From Kluyvera georgiana ATCC 51603 (GTDB taxonomy: Bacteria > Pseudomonadota > Gammaproteobacteria > Enterobacterales > Enterobacteriaceae): a DNA stretch of 64,000 bases. Position 1 is the first letter of the stretch. Every line of letters begins with the position of its first letter. Below, piece by piece: positions 1 to 9,037 of the stretch. The DNA lies in the NCBI RefSeq assembly GCF_001654985.1, contig NZ_LXEU01000081.1:52589-116588 (forward strand), written 5' to 3'. The notes below the pieces were generated by a model. The model saw nothing but the letters and a program-made list of their open reading frames with translations. It was not told the DNA's origin and made no database searches. A program made the position numbers and the translations under genes.

Positions 1-520
1 CGAAGTCGCCGCCGGATTCACGAATGACCGGCGCGGATTCCCCGGTAATGGCGCTTTCATCCACCGACGCGCCGCCCTCAATCACTTCGCCATCACAGGG
101 GATAATGTCGCCGGCTTCCACCAGCACCACGTCGCCTTTGCGCAGATCATCGGCCGGAATATGATCCATTTCCGCACCGTAGCGGGCTTCGCGCAGTTTG
201 CGGGCAAAAGCGGTTTTCTTTACCCCTTTGAGGCTGTTGGCCTGCGCCTTGCTGCGGCCCTCCGCCATGGCTTCGGCAAAGTTGGCGAACAGTACGGTAA
301 ACCACAGCCACAGCGCGATAGCGCTGCTGAAACCCACGTTACCCGGCAGAGCGCCCACGGCCATGGCAACGGCCAGCGCGCTGGTCAGCACGCTACCAAT
401 CCAGACGATAAACATCACCGGATTGCGCCACTGGACGGTAGGGCTGAGTTTCTTCACGGCGTCGATCAGCGCCTGGCGAACCAGCGACGGTTCAAACAGG
501 CCCAGTTGTTTACGACTCAT
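1..520 (-). CDS. kdpB: KdpB, potassium-transporting P-type ATPase catalytic subunit (partial, N-terminal 173 residues)
   Basis: This is the ATP-hydrolysing subunit of the high-affinity KdpFABC K+ pump in the inner membrane. Only the first 173 codons lie in the window, and the gene runs off the left edge. The start ATG (complement of 518-520) follows a GGAGC ribosome site and lies 20 nt after the kdpA stop. Visible parts are the N-terminal membrane hairpins and the start of the actuator domain, including the TGES motif at residues 159-162 that dephosphorylates the P-type intermediate. The phosphorylated DKTGT aspartate lies outside the window. It is the third gene of kdpFABC; kdpC and probably kdpDE should follow to the left. 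Confidence 0.97.
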   Translation of the reverse strand, partial: MSRKQLGLFEPSLVRQALIDAVKKLSPTVQWRNPVMFIVWIGSVLTSALAVAMAVGALPGNVGFSSAIALWLWFTVLFANFAEAMAEGRSKAQANSLKGVKKTAFARKLREARYGAEMDHIPADDLRKGDVVLVEAGDIIPCDGEVIEGGASVDESAITGESAPVIRESGGDF

Positions 521-540
521 AACCAATAGCTCCGCATCAC

Positions 541-2220
541 TCAAAACAGGGAAAGATGTTCCGCTACCGGGCCAATCGCCAGAGCGGGAATAAAGGTCAG
601 GGCGCCAACCAGCAGCACGGTGCCAATCAGCAGGCCAATAAACAGTGCGTCGTGGGTGGCAAGCGTCCCCGGCGTTGCGGGCTGGATCTTTTTATTCACC
701 AGCGAACCGGCAATCGCCATCACCGGGATGATGACGCCGAAGCGGCCGACGAACATGCACACCGCCAGCAGGCAGTTCCAGAACGGCGTATTGGCGCTCA
801 GGCCGGCGAAGGCGCTACCGTTGTTGTTGGCGGCGGAAGAGACGGCATAGAGCACTTCGCTAAAACCGTGCGAGCCGGGGTTGGCCATCGCGCTGCGGCC
901 AGCGTCGGTCATCATCGCCAGCGCCGTACCCAGCAACACCAGCGTTGGGGTGACCAGAATCGCTAACGCCGTCATTTTCATCTCCGGCACGTCGATTTTT
1001 TTGCCGAGATACTCCGGTGTGCGGCCAATCATCAGCCCGGCGATAAACACGGCCAGCAGCACGAACAGTAGCATGCCGTACAGGCCCGATCCGACGCCGC
1101 CGAAGACCACTTCGCCAATCTGCATCAGCCAAAGCGGGATCATGCCGCCCAGCGCGGTAAAGGAGTCATGCATGGCGTTAACCGCCCCGCAGGAGGCTGC
1201 CGTGGTCACCACCGCGTACAGGCTGCTGGCGAGGATGCCGAAGCGGCTCTCTTTCCCTTCCATGTTGATGCTGCTGTCCGCGCCAAAGGCCAGTAGATGC
1301 GGGTTACCGCGAGTTTCCGCCCACATCACCACCGCCACGCAGACCACGAAGATGATCGTCATGGCCCATAAGATCGCCCGGCCCTGACGGTTATCGCTCA
1401 CCGCCTCGCCGAAGGCGAAGCACAGCGCTGCCGGGATCAGGAAGATCGCCAGCATCTGCACGAAGTTGGTCAACGCTGTGGGGTTCTCAAACGGATGTGA
1501 GGAGTTGGCGTTAAAGAAACCGCCGCCGTTGGTACCCAGCATTTTGATCGCTTCCTGCGAAGCGACTGGCCCCATTGGCAGGAGCTGATGCGCGCCTTCC
1601 AGCGTGGTAAAGGGCTGATAGGGCAGGAGGTTCTGCAACGCGCCTTGCTGAATAAAGAACAGGGCCAGGACCAGCGAAATCGGTAGCAGCAGCCACAGGG
1701 TAATGCGGGTGATATCGACCCATGCGTTGCCCAGCGTGCTGACGTTGTGACGAGCAAAAGCGCGCACCAGCGCAAACAGCACGGCAATACCGGTGGCCGC
1801 GGAAAGGAAGTTCTGCACCGTCAGCCCAGCCATCTGGCTAAAGTAGCTCAGGGTTGTTTCGGCGCTGTAGGACTGCCAGTTGGTATTACTGACAAAGCTG
1901 ACGGCGGTATTGAGCGCCAGATGCCAGGAGAGTCCCGGTAACTGCTGCGGGTTCAGCGGCAGATAGCCTTGTAGCATCAGCATCGCGAACAGGACCAACA
2001 GGCCGCACAGGTTGAGCAGCAAAATAGCGATAGCATAACGCCCCCAGCTCATCTCCTGACCGGAAATCCCGAGTATGCGCCACAGCCCGTTTTCCACACG
2101 CGCCAGGCCCGGCAGCGGCACGTTGCCGATCATTGTCGCCAGCATTTTGCCGAGTGGGCGAGCGAGAATAAACAGCACCAGCAGGAAGCTGGCAATGAGT
2201 AAAAATCCCTGAGCAGCCAT
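541..2220 (-). CDS. kdpA: KdpA, potassium-binding and translocating subunit
   Basis: This is the K+ channel-like subunit of KdpFABC, related to the SKT superfamily. It has 559 codons, about the family's usual 557. The start MAAQGF is chosen over an upstream in-frame ATG at 2316 because it matches E. coli KdpA and because the kdpF stop overlaps it. The selectivity-filter segments of the four pore repeats are visible (for example [28 protein letters not shown]). About ten hydrophobic membrane spans are present. It is probably co-transcribed with kdpF and kdpB and induced by K+ limitation or turgor loss through KdpDE. Confidence 0.97.
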   Translation of the reverse strand: MAAQGFLLIASFLLVLFILARPLGKMLATMIGNVPLPGLARVENGLWRILGISGQEMSWGRYAIAILLLNLCGLLVLFAMLMLQGYLPLNPQQLPGLSWHLALNTAVSFVSNTNWQSYSAETTLSYFSQMAGLTVQNFLSAATGIAVLFALVRAFARHNVSTLGNAWVDITRITLWLLLPISLVLALFFIQQGALQNLLPYQPFTTLEGAHQLLPMGPVASQEAIKMLGTNGGGFFNANSSHPFENPTALTNFVQMLAIFLIPAALCFAFGEAVSDNRQGRAILWAMTIIFVVCVAVVMWAETRGNPHLLAFGADSSINMEGKESRFGILASSLYAVVTTAASCGAVNAMHDSFTALGGMIPLWLMQIGEVVFGGVGSGLYGMLLFVLLAVFIAGLMIGRTPEYLGKKIDVPEMKMTALAILVTPTLVLLGTALAMMTDAGRSAMANPGSHGFSEVLYAVSSAANNNGSAFAGLSANTPFWNCLLAVCMFVGRFGVIIPVMAIAGSLVNKKIQPATPGTLATHDALFIGLLIGTVLLVGALTFIPALAIGPVAEHLSLF

Positions 2221-2309
2221 CACAGCGCCTCCGCCTTCAAAAGGGCATAAACCAGATACGCCAGTAACAGGAACACCAGCACCACGCCGGCTATTACGCC
2301 TGTAGTCAC
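2220..2309 (-). CDS. kdpF: KdpF, small membrane subunit of the Kdp pump
   Basis: This 29-residue hydrophobic peptide begins with GTG and ends with a TGA that overlaps the kdpA ATG by one base (TGATG). It is almost entirely one membrane helix ([20 protein letters not shown]) followed by KAEAL, which matches E. coli KdpF. A strong GGAGGTGG ribosome site precedes the GTG. In E. coli KdpF stabilises the KdpABC complex. The overlap suggests translational coupling with kdpA. Confidence 0.9.
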   Translation of the reverse strand: MTTGVIAGVVLVFLLLAYLVYALLKAEAL

Positions 2310-2614
2310 AATCCACCTCCGGATGGTTGAGTTATGCCGGTAAGCGTAGGATTTTGGGTGCAAAGATTTCGCAAAAATCGCCGGGCGAGGTGTAAAAAAA
2401 GTATAAAAATGGATAAGACCACAATTTAACTAATGGTTAGTATTAATTTAACAATCGTGTAACTGAATTACGTTTTGAATGTAAATAAAGCTAAAACGGC
2501 CTTAAATTAGTGGTCGGATGAGTAGTAAAATTACACAAAAAGCGGTACTCTTTTAGTCAGATTACTGAGCTTCATTTTCCGGCGAGCGTTGCCGGCCAAC
2601 TTAGGGGAGAGAAT
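2310..2614. promoter_or_regulatory. Divergent kdpF / ybfA intergenic region
   Basis: This AT-rich region of about 305 bp separates kdpF (minus) from ybfA (plus). Its kdp-proximal half holds the KdpE-type box described separately. The half near ybfA is AT-rich (2420-2540). Its GGCGAG-containing end leads to an AGGGGAGAG ribosome site just before the ybfA ATG. I see no other gene in it. Confidence 0.7.
2388..2412 (-). promoter_or_regulatory. KdpE-type binding box of the kdpFABC promoter
   Basis: Read on the minus strand, the sequence contains TTTTTATAC directly followed by TTTTTTTACACC. This is the T-rich pair of half-sites known for the KdpE response-regulator site upstream of E. coli kdpF. 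It lies about 80-100 bp upstream of the kdpF GTG. The match is by eye to the remembered E. coli site; occupancy by KdpE is inferred. Confidence 0.7.
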
Positions 2615-2821
2615 ATGGAACTGTATAAAAAATATCCTGCACACATCATATTAATGCGCCGTATTTTCGCCGTGGTGGCGGGGATTGTTGCACTGCCGGT
2701 GATGCTGTTCTGGAAAGACCGCGCCCGTTTCTATAGCTATCTGCACCGCGTCTGGTCGAAAACCAGTGAGAAACCGGTATGGATGGAACAAGCTGAAGAG
2801 GCCGCCTGCGACTTTTATTAA
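2615..2821 (+). CDS. ybfA: YbfA, small membrane protein of unknown function
   Basis: This 68-residue protein is preceded by a good AGGGGAGAG ribosome site. It has one hydrophobic segment at about residues 11-31 followed by a conserved basic/aromatic tail ([16 protein letters not shown]) nearly identical to E. coli YbfA. Its position next to kdp is the same as in E. coli. The E. coli gene is a DUF2517-type membrane protein with no firm function. A terminator follows directly, so it is probably a single-gene transcript. Confidence 0.9.
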   Translation: MELYKKYPAHIILMRRIFAVVAGIVALPVMLFWKDRARFYSYLHRVWSKTSEKPVWMEQAEEAACDFY

Positions 2822-2846
2822 TGTTGTGGCGTAAATGAACGAGACA

Positions 2847-2879
2847 AACCGCTCCTGCTATATGGGGCGGTTTTTTTTC
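2847..2879 (+). terminator. Rho-independent terminator after ybfA
   Basis: An inverted repeat AACCGCTCC / GGGGCGGTT with a short loop (one G-T pair) is followed by eight or more T residues, 25 nt after the ybfA stop. Confidence 0.85.
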
Positions 2880-2961
2880 GCCTTGTGTTGCCGGGCCAGC
2901 CGCGTGTGGTGAAATAATTGGTGTAATATGAATGTATTAGTTAAATATATTCAGGGTTTTT

Positions 2962-4383
2962 ATGTCCACTCATCTGGTCTGGTTCCGCGCCGATTTACGC
3001 CTGCATGACAACCTCGCCCTTGCCGCCGCCTGCCGCGATCCGCGTGCGCAGGTGCTGGCGTTGTTTATCGCCACGCCTCAGCAGTGGGCTGCGCATGCCA
3101 TGGCTCCCCGTCAGGCGGCCTATATTGCCGCGCAGTTGAACGCGCTCCGCCAGGCGCTGGCAAAGAAAAATATCCCGCTGGTGTTTCATGAAGTGGCCGA
3201 TTTTGCGGCCAGCGTCGAGGTGGTGCACGACGTTTGCCAGACTCATGGAGTAACGCATCTTTTTTACAACTATCAGTATGAATTTAACGAGCGCCAGCGT
3301 GATGCTGCCGTAGAGCGCCGGCTTACCAACACGGTTTGCCAGGGTTTTGATGACAGCGTTATCCTGGCGCCCGGCGCGGTCATGACCGGTAGCCAGGAAA
3401 TGTACAAAGTGTTTACACCGTATAAAAATGCCTGGTTACGACGCCTGCAGGCGCATATGCCGGAGTGCGTCCGCGCGCCGGAGCGACGCGATGCGCCCAC
3501 GGTGACGGCAGGGGAAACGCTCAATTTTACCTATCCTCAGCAGCCGTTCGACGCGATGCTGTTTCCCGCCGATGAAAAGGCGGCCATTGCGCAGTTGCGC
3601 CAATTTTGCCAGCAGCAGGCGGCAGAGTACGAAACCCAGCGCGATTTCCCGGCTATTGAGGGAACCAGCCGTTTGTCGGCCTGCCTCGCCGTCGGCGTGC
3701 TTTCGCCGCGCCAGTGTCTGCATCGCCTGTTGGCAGAACAGCCCGAGGCGCTAAACGGCGGCGCGGGGAGCGTCTGGCTGAATGAGCTTATCTGGCGCGA
3801 GTTTTACCGCCATCTGCTCTCTTACTACCCGGCCTTATGCAAGCACAGGCCGTTTATCGCGTGGACCGATCGCGTGCGCTGGAACCCGGCGCAGAAGGCG
3901 CTGATTGCCTGGCAGAAAGGCGAGACCGGCTACCCGATTGTCGATGCTGCGATGCGCCAGCTTAATGAAACCGGCTGGATGCATAATCGCCTGAGAATGA
4001 TCGTCGCCAGTTTCCTGGTAAAAGATCTGCTGATCGATTGGCGAGAGGGTGAGCGTTATTTTATGTCGCAGCTGGTGGATGGCTGTCTGGCCGCGAACAA
4101 CGGCGGCTGGCAGTGGGCCGCGTCAACCGGTACGGACGCCGCGCCTTATTTTCGCATTTTCAATCCGACCACTCAGGGGGAGCGTTTTGATAAAAGCGGT
4201 GAATTTATTCGCCGCTGGCTGCCGGAACTGGCGGCAGTACCCGAGAAGGCGATTCATCAGCCTTGGGAATGGGCAGATAAACAGGGGCGCACGCTGGCGT
4301 ATCCGCGGCCGATAGTCGATCACGCGCAGGCGAGGGTGGCGACGTTAGCCGCTTATGAAGCGGCGAAAAAAAGCGAGGCCTGA
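2962..4383 (+). CDS. phrB: PhrB, deoxyribodipyrimidine photolyase (CPD photolyase)
   Basis: This enzyme repairs cyclobutane pyrimidine dimers using blue light. It is 473 residues long, against 472 in E. coli. The N-terminal alpha/beta antenna domain starts with THLVWFRADLRLHDN. The C-terminal FAD domain shows WLNELIWREFYRHL, DAAMRQLNETGWMHNRLRM and the signature WQWAASTGTDAAPYFRIFNP. In E. coli phrB sits downstream of ybgA in an operon; ybgA is absent here and phrB has its own upstream AT-rich region after the ybfA terminator. The start ATG has only a weak ribosome site (CAGGG, 7-8 nt upstream). Confidence 0.97.
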   Translation: MSTHLVWFRADLRLHDNLALAAACRDPRAQVLALFIATPQQWAAHAMAPRQAAYIAAQLNALRQALAKKNIPLVFHEVADFAASVEVVHDVCQTHGVTHLFYNYQYEFNERQRDAAVERRLTNTVCQGFDDSVILAPGAVMTGSQEMYKVFTPYKNAWLRRLQAHMPECVRAPERRDAPTVTAGETLNFTYPQQPFDAMLFPADEKAAIAQLRQFCQQQAAEYETQRDFPAIEGTSRLSACLAVGVLSPRQCLHRLLAEQPEALNGGAGSVWLNELIWREFYRHLLSYYPALCKHRPFIAWTDRVRWNPAQKALIAWQKGETGYPIVDAAMRQLNETGWMHNRLRMIVASFLVKDLLIDWREGERYFMSQLVDGCLAANNGGWQWAASTGTDAAPYFRIFNPTTQGERFDKSGEFIRRWLPELAAVPEKAIHQPWEWADKQGRTLAYPRPIVDHAQARVATLAAYEAAKKSEA

Positions 4384-4397
4384 ATATTCCGGCCTCG
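4366..4397 (-). terminator. Terminator for dtpD, embedded in the phrB 3' end
   Basis: The stem CGAGGCC / GGCCTCG (4374-4380 and 4391-4397) encloses a 10-nt loop. On the minus strand it is followed by CTTTTTTT, a proper U-tract. It lies just past the dtpD stop, overlapping the last codons and stop of phrB. The run of A's on the plus strand precedes the stem, so it may also act weakly for phrB. Confidence 0.75.
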
Positions 4398-4407
4398 TCA
4401 GAGTAGG

Positions 4408-5889
4408 TTAGACGTCAACCGCGAGGCGACGGCTACGCACTTTCACCGTGTGATACAGCCAGATAACCAGCACTACGCCAACGCAGGCCAGCGCGCCCCA
4501 GGTGATTTGGCTGAACACGTCGATGTAGGCGTTAATCGAGTAGTCCGCCGCGCCCGCTGAATCAAACGATGCCTGCGACGTCTGGTCGGCAATAATACCC
4601 GCCACGTAGTTTGCTACCGCGCCGGAAAGCAGCATGTAGATACCGGTCAGCACGCCGGTGACGCCCGGAATCTGGATACGGGTGATTTGCGACATGGCGA
4701 CAGGGTCGATAAACAGTTCGGCAAAGCCCATCACCGACAGCCCCAGCAGCATCAGCGGCATGGAGGAGTGGCCGTAGGTGGCTGACCAGCGGGCGCTCAG
4801 GGTCAGAATACAGAACCCCGCGCTCATCAGACCCAGACCCAGCGCGTATTTGCCCCAGATGCGCAGATCGCGGTTATTGGTGACCTGTTCTTTAATCAGC
4901 CACGCCAGCACCACGCCGCACAGCATGACCGCAAAGGCGTTGACCGACTGGAACATGGCGGTAGGCACTTCATAGCCCAGCACGTCACGGTTTACAAAAC
5001 GGTCGATATACAGACTGATTGAACTGCCGCCCTGCTGGGCAAATGCCCAGAACAGCAGGCTGAAGAAAGTCAGAACCACAATCAGACGGAGATCTTTACG
5101 CTGCTCGGCGGTTTCCGCACGGCGATAAATTTTCGCCAGCACCACCAGGCCAATTACCGATGCGGCAATCAACGCGTACACCGACCACTCCTGCCAGAAC
5201 AGGACGGTGATAAACAGCGGCGCAACCACCAGCAGCACCAGCAGCCAGCCCCAGTTCGGCAGCAGGAAATTGCGGGCGCACAGCACCTCTTTGTTTACCC
5301 CACGGGTGTGGGCAAAATGGCGACGACCGCTGATGAAGATGACCAGCCCGGCCAGCATGCCGACGGCTGCCAGCGTAAAGCCCATTGCCCAGCTATACTG
5401 CTCTTGCGCGAAACCGCAGGCGATGGGTGCGATGATCGAACCGACGTTACCCGCTGCGTACATCAGCGAGAAGCCGCCGTCGCGACGTGGATCGGCCGGT
5501 TCGTACAGTTCGCCCAGTAGGCAGCTGACGTTGGACTTAAACAGCCCATAGCCGCAGACGATAATTGCCAGCGACAGGTAGAGGAACATCGGCGCGATTT
5601 CGCTGGCGCCAAGCACCATATGGCCGACGACCATCAGCAGTGCGCCGAGCATGACCGCCACGCGGTTGCCGAGCACTTTATCCGCCAGATAGCCACCGAG
5701 GATGGGCGTGACGTACACCAGCGAACAATAGGCGCTGAACAGTTCGTAGGCGTGGGTGTCGTTGTATTTCAGCTGGTTGGTGAGATACAGAATCAGCAGC
5801 GCGCGCATGCCATAGAAGCTGAAGTATTCCCAGATTTGCAGAGCGACGACGTAGTAAATCGCCTTAGGCTGCGATTGTGATTTATTCAT
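4408..5889 (-). CDS. dtpD: DtpD (YbgH), proton-dependent dipeptide transporter, POT/PTR2 family
   Basis: This is an inner-membrane proton-coupled di/tripeptide symporter. It has 493 residues with about 14 hydrophobic spans. The start [15 protein letters not shown] is chosen over an upstream ATG at 5922 by homology to E. coli DtpD. Family motifs are visible: [18 protein letters not shown] near the N terminus, corresponding to the ExxERFxYY region but degenerate as in DtpD, and the PTR2 segment [26 protein letters not shown]-like [14 protein letters not shown] occurs near residue 390. It has its own upstream region and a terminator overlapping phrB. Confidence 0.95.
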   Translation of the reverse strand: MNKSQSQPKAIYYVVALQIWEYFSFYGMRALLILYLTNQLKYNDTHAYELFSAYCSLVYVTPILGGYLADKVLGNRVAVMLGALLMVVGHMVLGASEIAPMFLYLSLAIIVCGYGLFKSNVSCLLGELYEPADPRRDGGFSLMYAAGNVGSIIAPIACGFAQEQYSWAMGFTLAAVGMLAGLVIFISGRRHFAHTRGVNKEVLCARNFLLPNWGWLLVLLVVAPLFITVLFWQEWSVYALIAASVIGLVVLAKIYRRAETAEQRKDLRLIVVLTFFSLLFWAFAQQGGSSISLYIDRFVNRDVLGYEVPTAMFQSVNAFAVMLCGVVLAWLIKEQVTNNRDLRIWGKYALGLGLMSAGFCILTLSARWSATYGHSSMPLMLLGLSVMGFAELFIDPVAMSQITRIQIPGVTGVLTGIYMLLSGAVANYVAGIIADQTSQASFDSAGAADYSINAYIDVFSQITWGALACVGVVLVIWLYHTVKVRSRRLAVDV

Positions 5890-5951
5890 TGCACATTTGA
5901 CCTCGAAACCCGGCAACGGCATGCTGCGTAAGGCTTTGTTTCATTTATGTA

Positions 5952-5975
5952 ATAATACGTAGAAAAGCGTATTAT
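5952..5975. repeat. Perfect 8-bp inverted repeat upstream of dtpD
   Basis: ATAATACG (5952-5959) and CGTATTAT (5968-5975) form perfect arms with 8 bp between them, about 65-85 bp upstream of the dtpD start and in AT-rich DNA. This is the form of an operator, but I do not recognise the regulator. Confidence 0.4.
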
Positions 5976-6170
5976 CTTTGTAATATGCGGTATGGTTGCA
6001 TAAATATACATGAAGTCCATCACATAAAAAGAGGCATATCGTGTTATTTACGCATTTTTTTCGCGTAGTTAAGCGGTCACACGGCAGAGGTAAGGAATTG
6101 TGTATCGACGTTGCCGCACGAGGGCGCTATTTTATTCTGCTTAACAGCATCAACGGCTAAGGGAGCGACG

Positions 6171-6914
6171 ATGAAAAATACCGAGCTAGAACAACTGATT
6201 AACGAGAAACTCAATAGTGCCGCCTTTAGCGATTATGCGCCTAACGGCCTGCAGGTTGAGGGGCGTGAAACGGTGCAGAAGATTATTACTGGCGTCACCG
6301 CCAGTCAGGCGCTGATTGATGAAGCCATTCGCCAGCAGGCCGACGCGGTGATTGTCCATCACGGCTATTTCTGGAAAGGGGAGTCGCCGGTCGTGCGCGG
6401 CATGAAACGCAATCGCCTGAAGGCGCTGCTGACAAATGACATTAATCTCTACGGTTGGCACCTGCCGCTGGATGCGCATCCGGAGCTGGGCAACAACATC
6501 CAGCTGGCACAGTTGTTGGGGATAAACGTCCTGGGAGAAATCGAACCGCTGGTGCCGTGGGGTGAATTGTCGATGCCGGTGTCCGGTCTTGAGCTGGCCT
6601 CCTGGATCGAAGCGCGTCTGGGGCGTAAACCGCTGTGGAGCGGTGATACCGGGCCGGATAAAGTCTCGCGCGTGGCCTGGTGTACAGGCGGCGGCCAGGG
6701 CTTTATCGATAGCGCGGCGCGCTTTGGCGTCGACGCATTTATTACTGGCGAAGTCTCGGAACAGACTATCCATTCGGCGCGTGAACAGGGGCTACATTTC
6801 TATGCTGCAGGGCATCATGCCACCGAACGCGGCGGGATCCGTGCGCTGAGTGAATGGCTCCATGAGACTACCGATCTGGATGTCTCGTTTGTGGACATCC
6901 CGAACCCGGCCTGA
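6171..6914 (+). CDS. ybgI: YbgI, NIF3 family metal-binding protein
   Basis: This 247-residue protein matches E. coli YbgI, a NIF3-type toroidal hexamer with a di-metal centre; E. coli studies link it to a GTP cyclohydrolase I type 2-like fold, and its role is uncertain. Metal-ligand motifs are visible: VIVHHGYFW near residue 63 and GEVSEQTIHSAREQG with AGHHATERGGI near the C terminus. The start MKNTELEQ (6171) follows GGGAGCGACG. The longer frame from 6111 lacks a comparable start. In E. coli it heads the pxpBCA-nei region; here a DUF1266 gene follows instead. A hairpin with T-run follows it. Confidence 0.95.
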   Translation: MKNTELEQLINEKLNSAAFSDYAPNGLQVEGRETVQKIITGVTASQALIDEAIRQQADAVIVHHGYFWKGESPVVRGMKRNRLKALLTNDINLYGWHLPLDAHPELGNNIQLAQLLGINVLGEIEPLVPWGELSMPVSGLELASWIEARLGRKPLWSGDTGPDKVSRVAWCTGGGQGFIDSAARFGVDAFITGEVSEQTIHSAREQGLHFYAAGHHATERGGIRALSEWLHETTDLDVSFVDIPNPA

Positions 6915-6967
6915 TGTCGTGAGCACGTTAAGCCTCGGTAGCTAATCCTATTTTTGAGCTATAAAAT

Positions 6968-6995
6968 CGGTACAGTATTTGGCTGTACCGTTTTT
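6968..6995 (+). terminator. Rho-independent terminator after ybgI
   Basis: Arms CGGTACAG / CTGTACCG enclose a 7-nt loop and are followed by TTTTT, about 55 nt after the ybgI stop. This separates ybgI from the next gene. Confidence 0.85.
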
Positions 6996-7143
6996 CATTC
7001 GTAATTTAAATGTTTCAATTCTGAATATAAGAACTTCATTATTTATTTATTCTGATTTGGACCGTGATTAACCTTCGGGAGTGGTGCTGGGTCTGAGGTT
7101 TCGCTTATATTTTGTGTCTGATAACGTATCCAGGGATGGTAAA

Positions 7144-8013
7144 ATGGCATTTAAAATAGCGACCCCACTTATCGCGTTGCTGGCATGTGAAACGATCGAG
7201 CGACAGTTAACTTTGGCTGAAGGTAAATCGCTCTACCTTATCGTCAACGGGCTGCTTATGGCATGGTTACTTCTGGCGATAGCGCGCTATTTTATGAACG
7301 CTCATGCAAAGAAAAAGATGCCGGAGTTTGCCATCGGCAAACTGTATAATGCGAACCCCGCATACCCCCTCAGAACCGACAATGAAAGGCATGCAGCCTG
7401 CGCAGAGGCGCTCTATTTGATTGGTGAGACGTCCGTCCATCATGCTTCCATTAGCTATGTGAATTCGCTTGAGCAGCTTGATCTGAGTAACGAAGACGAC
7501 ATTAAAGAAGCCCGCTTATTAATGAGCTGCGCGTGGAATATTGACGGTGACCGGGCATTACGTAAAGCATTATGCCAGTTAATTACCCGCGCGACATCGC
7601 GTGCGGATATTACGATGAAAAATATAGCTGCAAAAGAGCGGTATATCGCCTTTTTGCAAAAACAGGGGCTGCCCTTTCAGAATGTTGATGCTTGCTCTAT
7701 TACCGGATACGATTTAGTCAGAGCCTCCTGGCTGGCGCGAATTGGTTTTTCGGTGGGATATATTGATGAGCTGGAGGCAAGGTCATTTTTAAATATTATC
7801 GGAGGGTTGATTCAGCAACAATATTCATCCTGGGAGCAGCTAACCGCGTCATATCTGATGATGTATCTGGAGTGGGACTGCGGGCTAAAAAATATGCCGG
7901 GTAGTTTACTATCCCGTCTGGTGGCGAAAGAGCGCATTCTGGGGGCCAGACTTCTTCTGGAAGACGAGGCATCGCCGTTTCGTCACTATGGCTTTCCGCC
8001 TTACGCCTCCTGA
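7144..8013 (+). CDS. DUF1266 domain protein of unknown function
   Basis: This is a 289-residue protein if started at the ATG at 7144, which has an AGGGA site at good spacing; a GTG at 7081 would add 21 residues but has the ribosome site too close. The N terminus has two hydrophobic stretches (about residues 5-15 and 30-48) ending in a basic patch (HAKKK), so it is probably membrane anchored. The C-terminal half carries the DUF1266 pattern: YDLVRASWLARIGFSVGYI, a following acidic EL/EAR segment, and SSWEQLTASYLMMYLEW. Function is not known; in E. coli relatives are YbeR/YbeU-type proteins. It sits where E. coli has pxpBCA, between ybgI and nei, and is visibly AT-richer than its neighbours, which suggests acquisition. 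It is isolated by the upstream terminator; nei begins 78 nt downstream. Confidence 0.75.
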   Translation: MAFKIATPLIALLACETIERQLTLAEGKSLYLIVNGLLMAWLLLAIARYFMNAHAKKKMPEFAIGKLYNANPAYPLRTDNERHAACAEALYLIGETSVHHASISYVNSLEQLDLSNEDDIKEARLLMSCAWNIDGDRALRKALCQLITRATSRADITMKNIAAKERYIAFLQKQGLPFQNVDACSITGYDLVRASWLARIGFSVGYIDELEARSFLNIIGGLIQQQYSSWEQLTASYLMMYLEWDCGLKNMPGSLLSRLVAKERILGARLLLEDEASPFRHYGFPPYAS

Positions 8014-8091
8014 GGAGCTGAAATTGCTGCTTGCGTCGACGGAGCAGGGCGCTCACGATATTTGCATGTTGGTTTAGCAGAAGGATAGGGC

Positions 8092-8883
8092 ATGCCTGAA
8101 GGTCCAGAGATCCGTCGCGCGGCGGATAGCCTCGAAGCGGCGATAAAAGATAAAACATTAACCGAGGTCTGGTTTGCATTCCCCGAACTCGCGCCCTACG
8201 CGGCGGAGCTGGTTGGGCAACACGTCATGCGCGTAGAAACACGCGGTAAGGCGCTGTTAACGCATTTTTCAGGCGGTCTGACGCTCTACAGTCATAATCA
8301 GCTGTACGGCGTATGGCGGGTGGTGAAGGCCGGCGAAATACCACAGACCACGCGAATGCTGCGCGTGAAGCTACAAACGGAGGATAAAGCCATCCTGCTG
8401 TACAGCGCTTCCGATATTGAAATGCTGACGGCGGAAACGTTAAAAACGCATCCGTTTTTGCTGCGCGTTGGGCCCGATGTACTTGATATGACCTTAACGC
8501 CGGAGGCGGTAAAAACGCGGCTGCTGTCGGCAAAATTCCGCAACCGCCAGTTCTCCGGCCTGTTGTTGGACCAGGCGTTTCTCGCGGGGCTTGGTAACTA
8601 TCTGCGGGTTGAGATCCTCTGGCAGGTGGGGTTAACCGGGAACCATAAAGCTTCGCAGCTTGATGAACAGCAGCTCGGAGCATTGTCGCATGCGCTGCTC
8701 GATATTCCTCGACTCTCCTACAACACGCGCGGGCAGGTGGATGATAACAAGCACCACGGCGCGTTGTTCCGTTTTAAGGTGTTTCATCGCGATGGCGAAG
8801 CGTGCGAGCGCTGCGGTGGGGTGATTAAGAAGACGATGCTGTCCTCAAGGCCGTTTTATTGGTGTCCGGGGTGCCAGTGTTAA
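8092..8883 (+). CDS. nei: Nei, endonuclease VIII (oxidised pyrimidine DNA glycosylase/AP lyase)
   Basis: This base-excision repair enzyme removes oxidised pyrimidines and cuts the abasic site. It has 263 residues, the family length. The N-terminal [11 protein letters not shown] gives the catalytic Pro and Glu exposed after Met removal. A conserved NHKAS loop and the helix-two-turn-helix region ([16 protein letters not shown]) are visible. The C-terminal zinc finger is CERC...CPGC. An AGAAGGAT ribosome site precedes the ATG. In E. coli nei closes the pxpBCA group; here it may be transcribed with the DUF1266 gene. REP sequences follow it. Confidence 0.97.
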   Translation: MPEGPEIRRAADSLEAAIKDKTLTEVWFAFPELAPYAAELVGQHVMRVETRGKALLTHFSGGLTLYSHNQLYGVWRVVKAGEIPQTTRMLRVKLQTEDKAILLYSASDIEMLTAETLKTHPFLLRVGPDVLDMTLTPEAVKTRLLSAKFRNRQFSGLLLDQAFLAGLGNYLRVEILWQVGLTGNHKASQLDEQQLGALSHALLDIPRLSYNTRGQVDDNKHHGALFRFKVFHRDGEACERCGGVIKKTMLSSRPFYWCPGCQC

Positions 8884-8963
8884 GTAGGCCGGATAAGGCG
8901 TAGCCGCCATCCGGCAATGTGCGCTGATATTGCCTGATGGCGCTTTGCTTATCAGGCCTACGG
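8884..8963. repeat. REP pair (BIME) between nei and gltA
   Basis: Two oppositely oriented REP-type palindromes are present: GTAGGCCGGATAAGGCG...CCATCCGGC, then TGCCTGATGGCGC...TTATCAGGCCTAC. They lie between the convergent ends of nei and gltA. Such elements are bacterial interspersed mosaic elements and can bind IHF, gyrase or Pol I or stabilise mRNA 3' ends. Confidence 0.9.
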
Positions 8964-8994
8964 GATGGGCAAGCGGCTTCGGAGTTACTGCCAT

Positions 8995-9021
8995 AAAAAA
9001 AGCGCCCGCAGGCGCTTTTTT
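8995..9021 (-). terminator. Bidirectional terminator between nei and gltA
   Basis: AAAAAAAGCGCC and GGCGCTTTTTT flank a 4-nt loop. U-tracts arise on both strands. It lies 16 nt past the gltA stop. Confidence 0.88.
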
Positions 9022-9037
9022 ACACTCAAACCCTCGA

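Noticed and set aside
7081..7143. GTG start giving a 21-residue longer DUF1266 protein
   Set aside because: The GGGA directly abuts the GTG, while the ATG at 7144 has AGGGA at normal spacing; the longer start remains possible.
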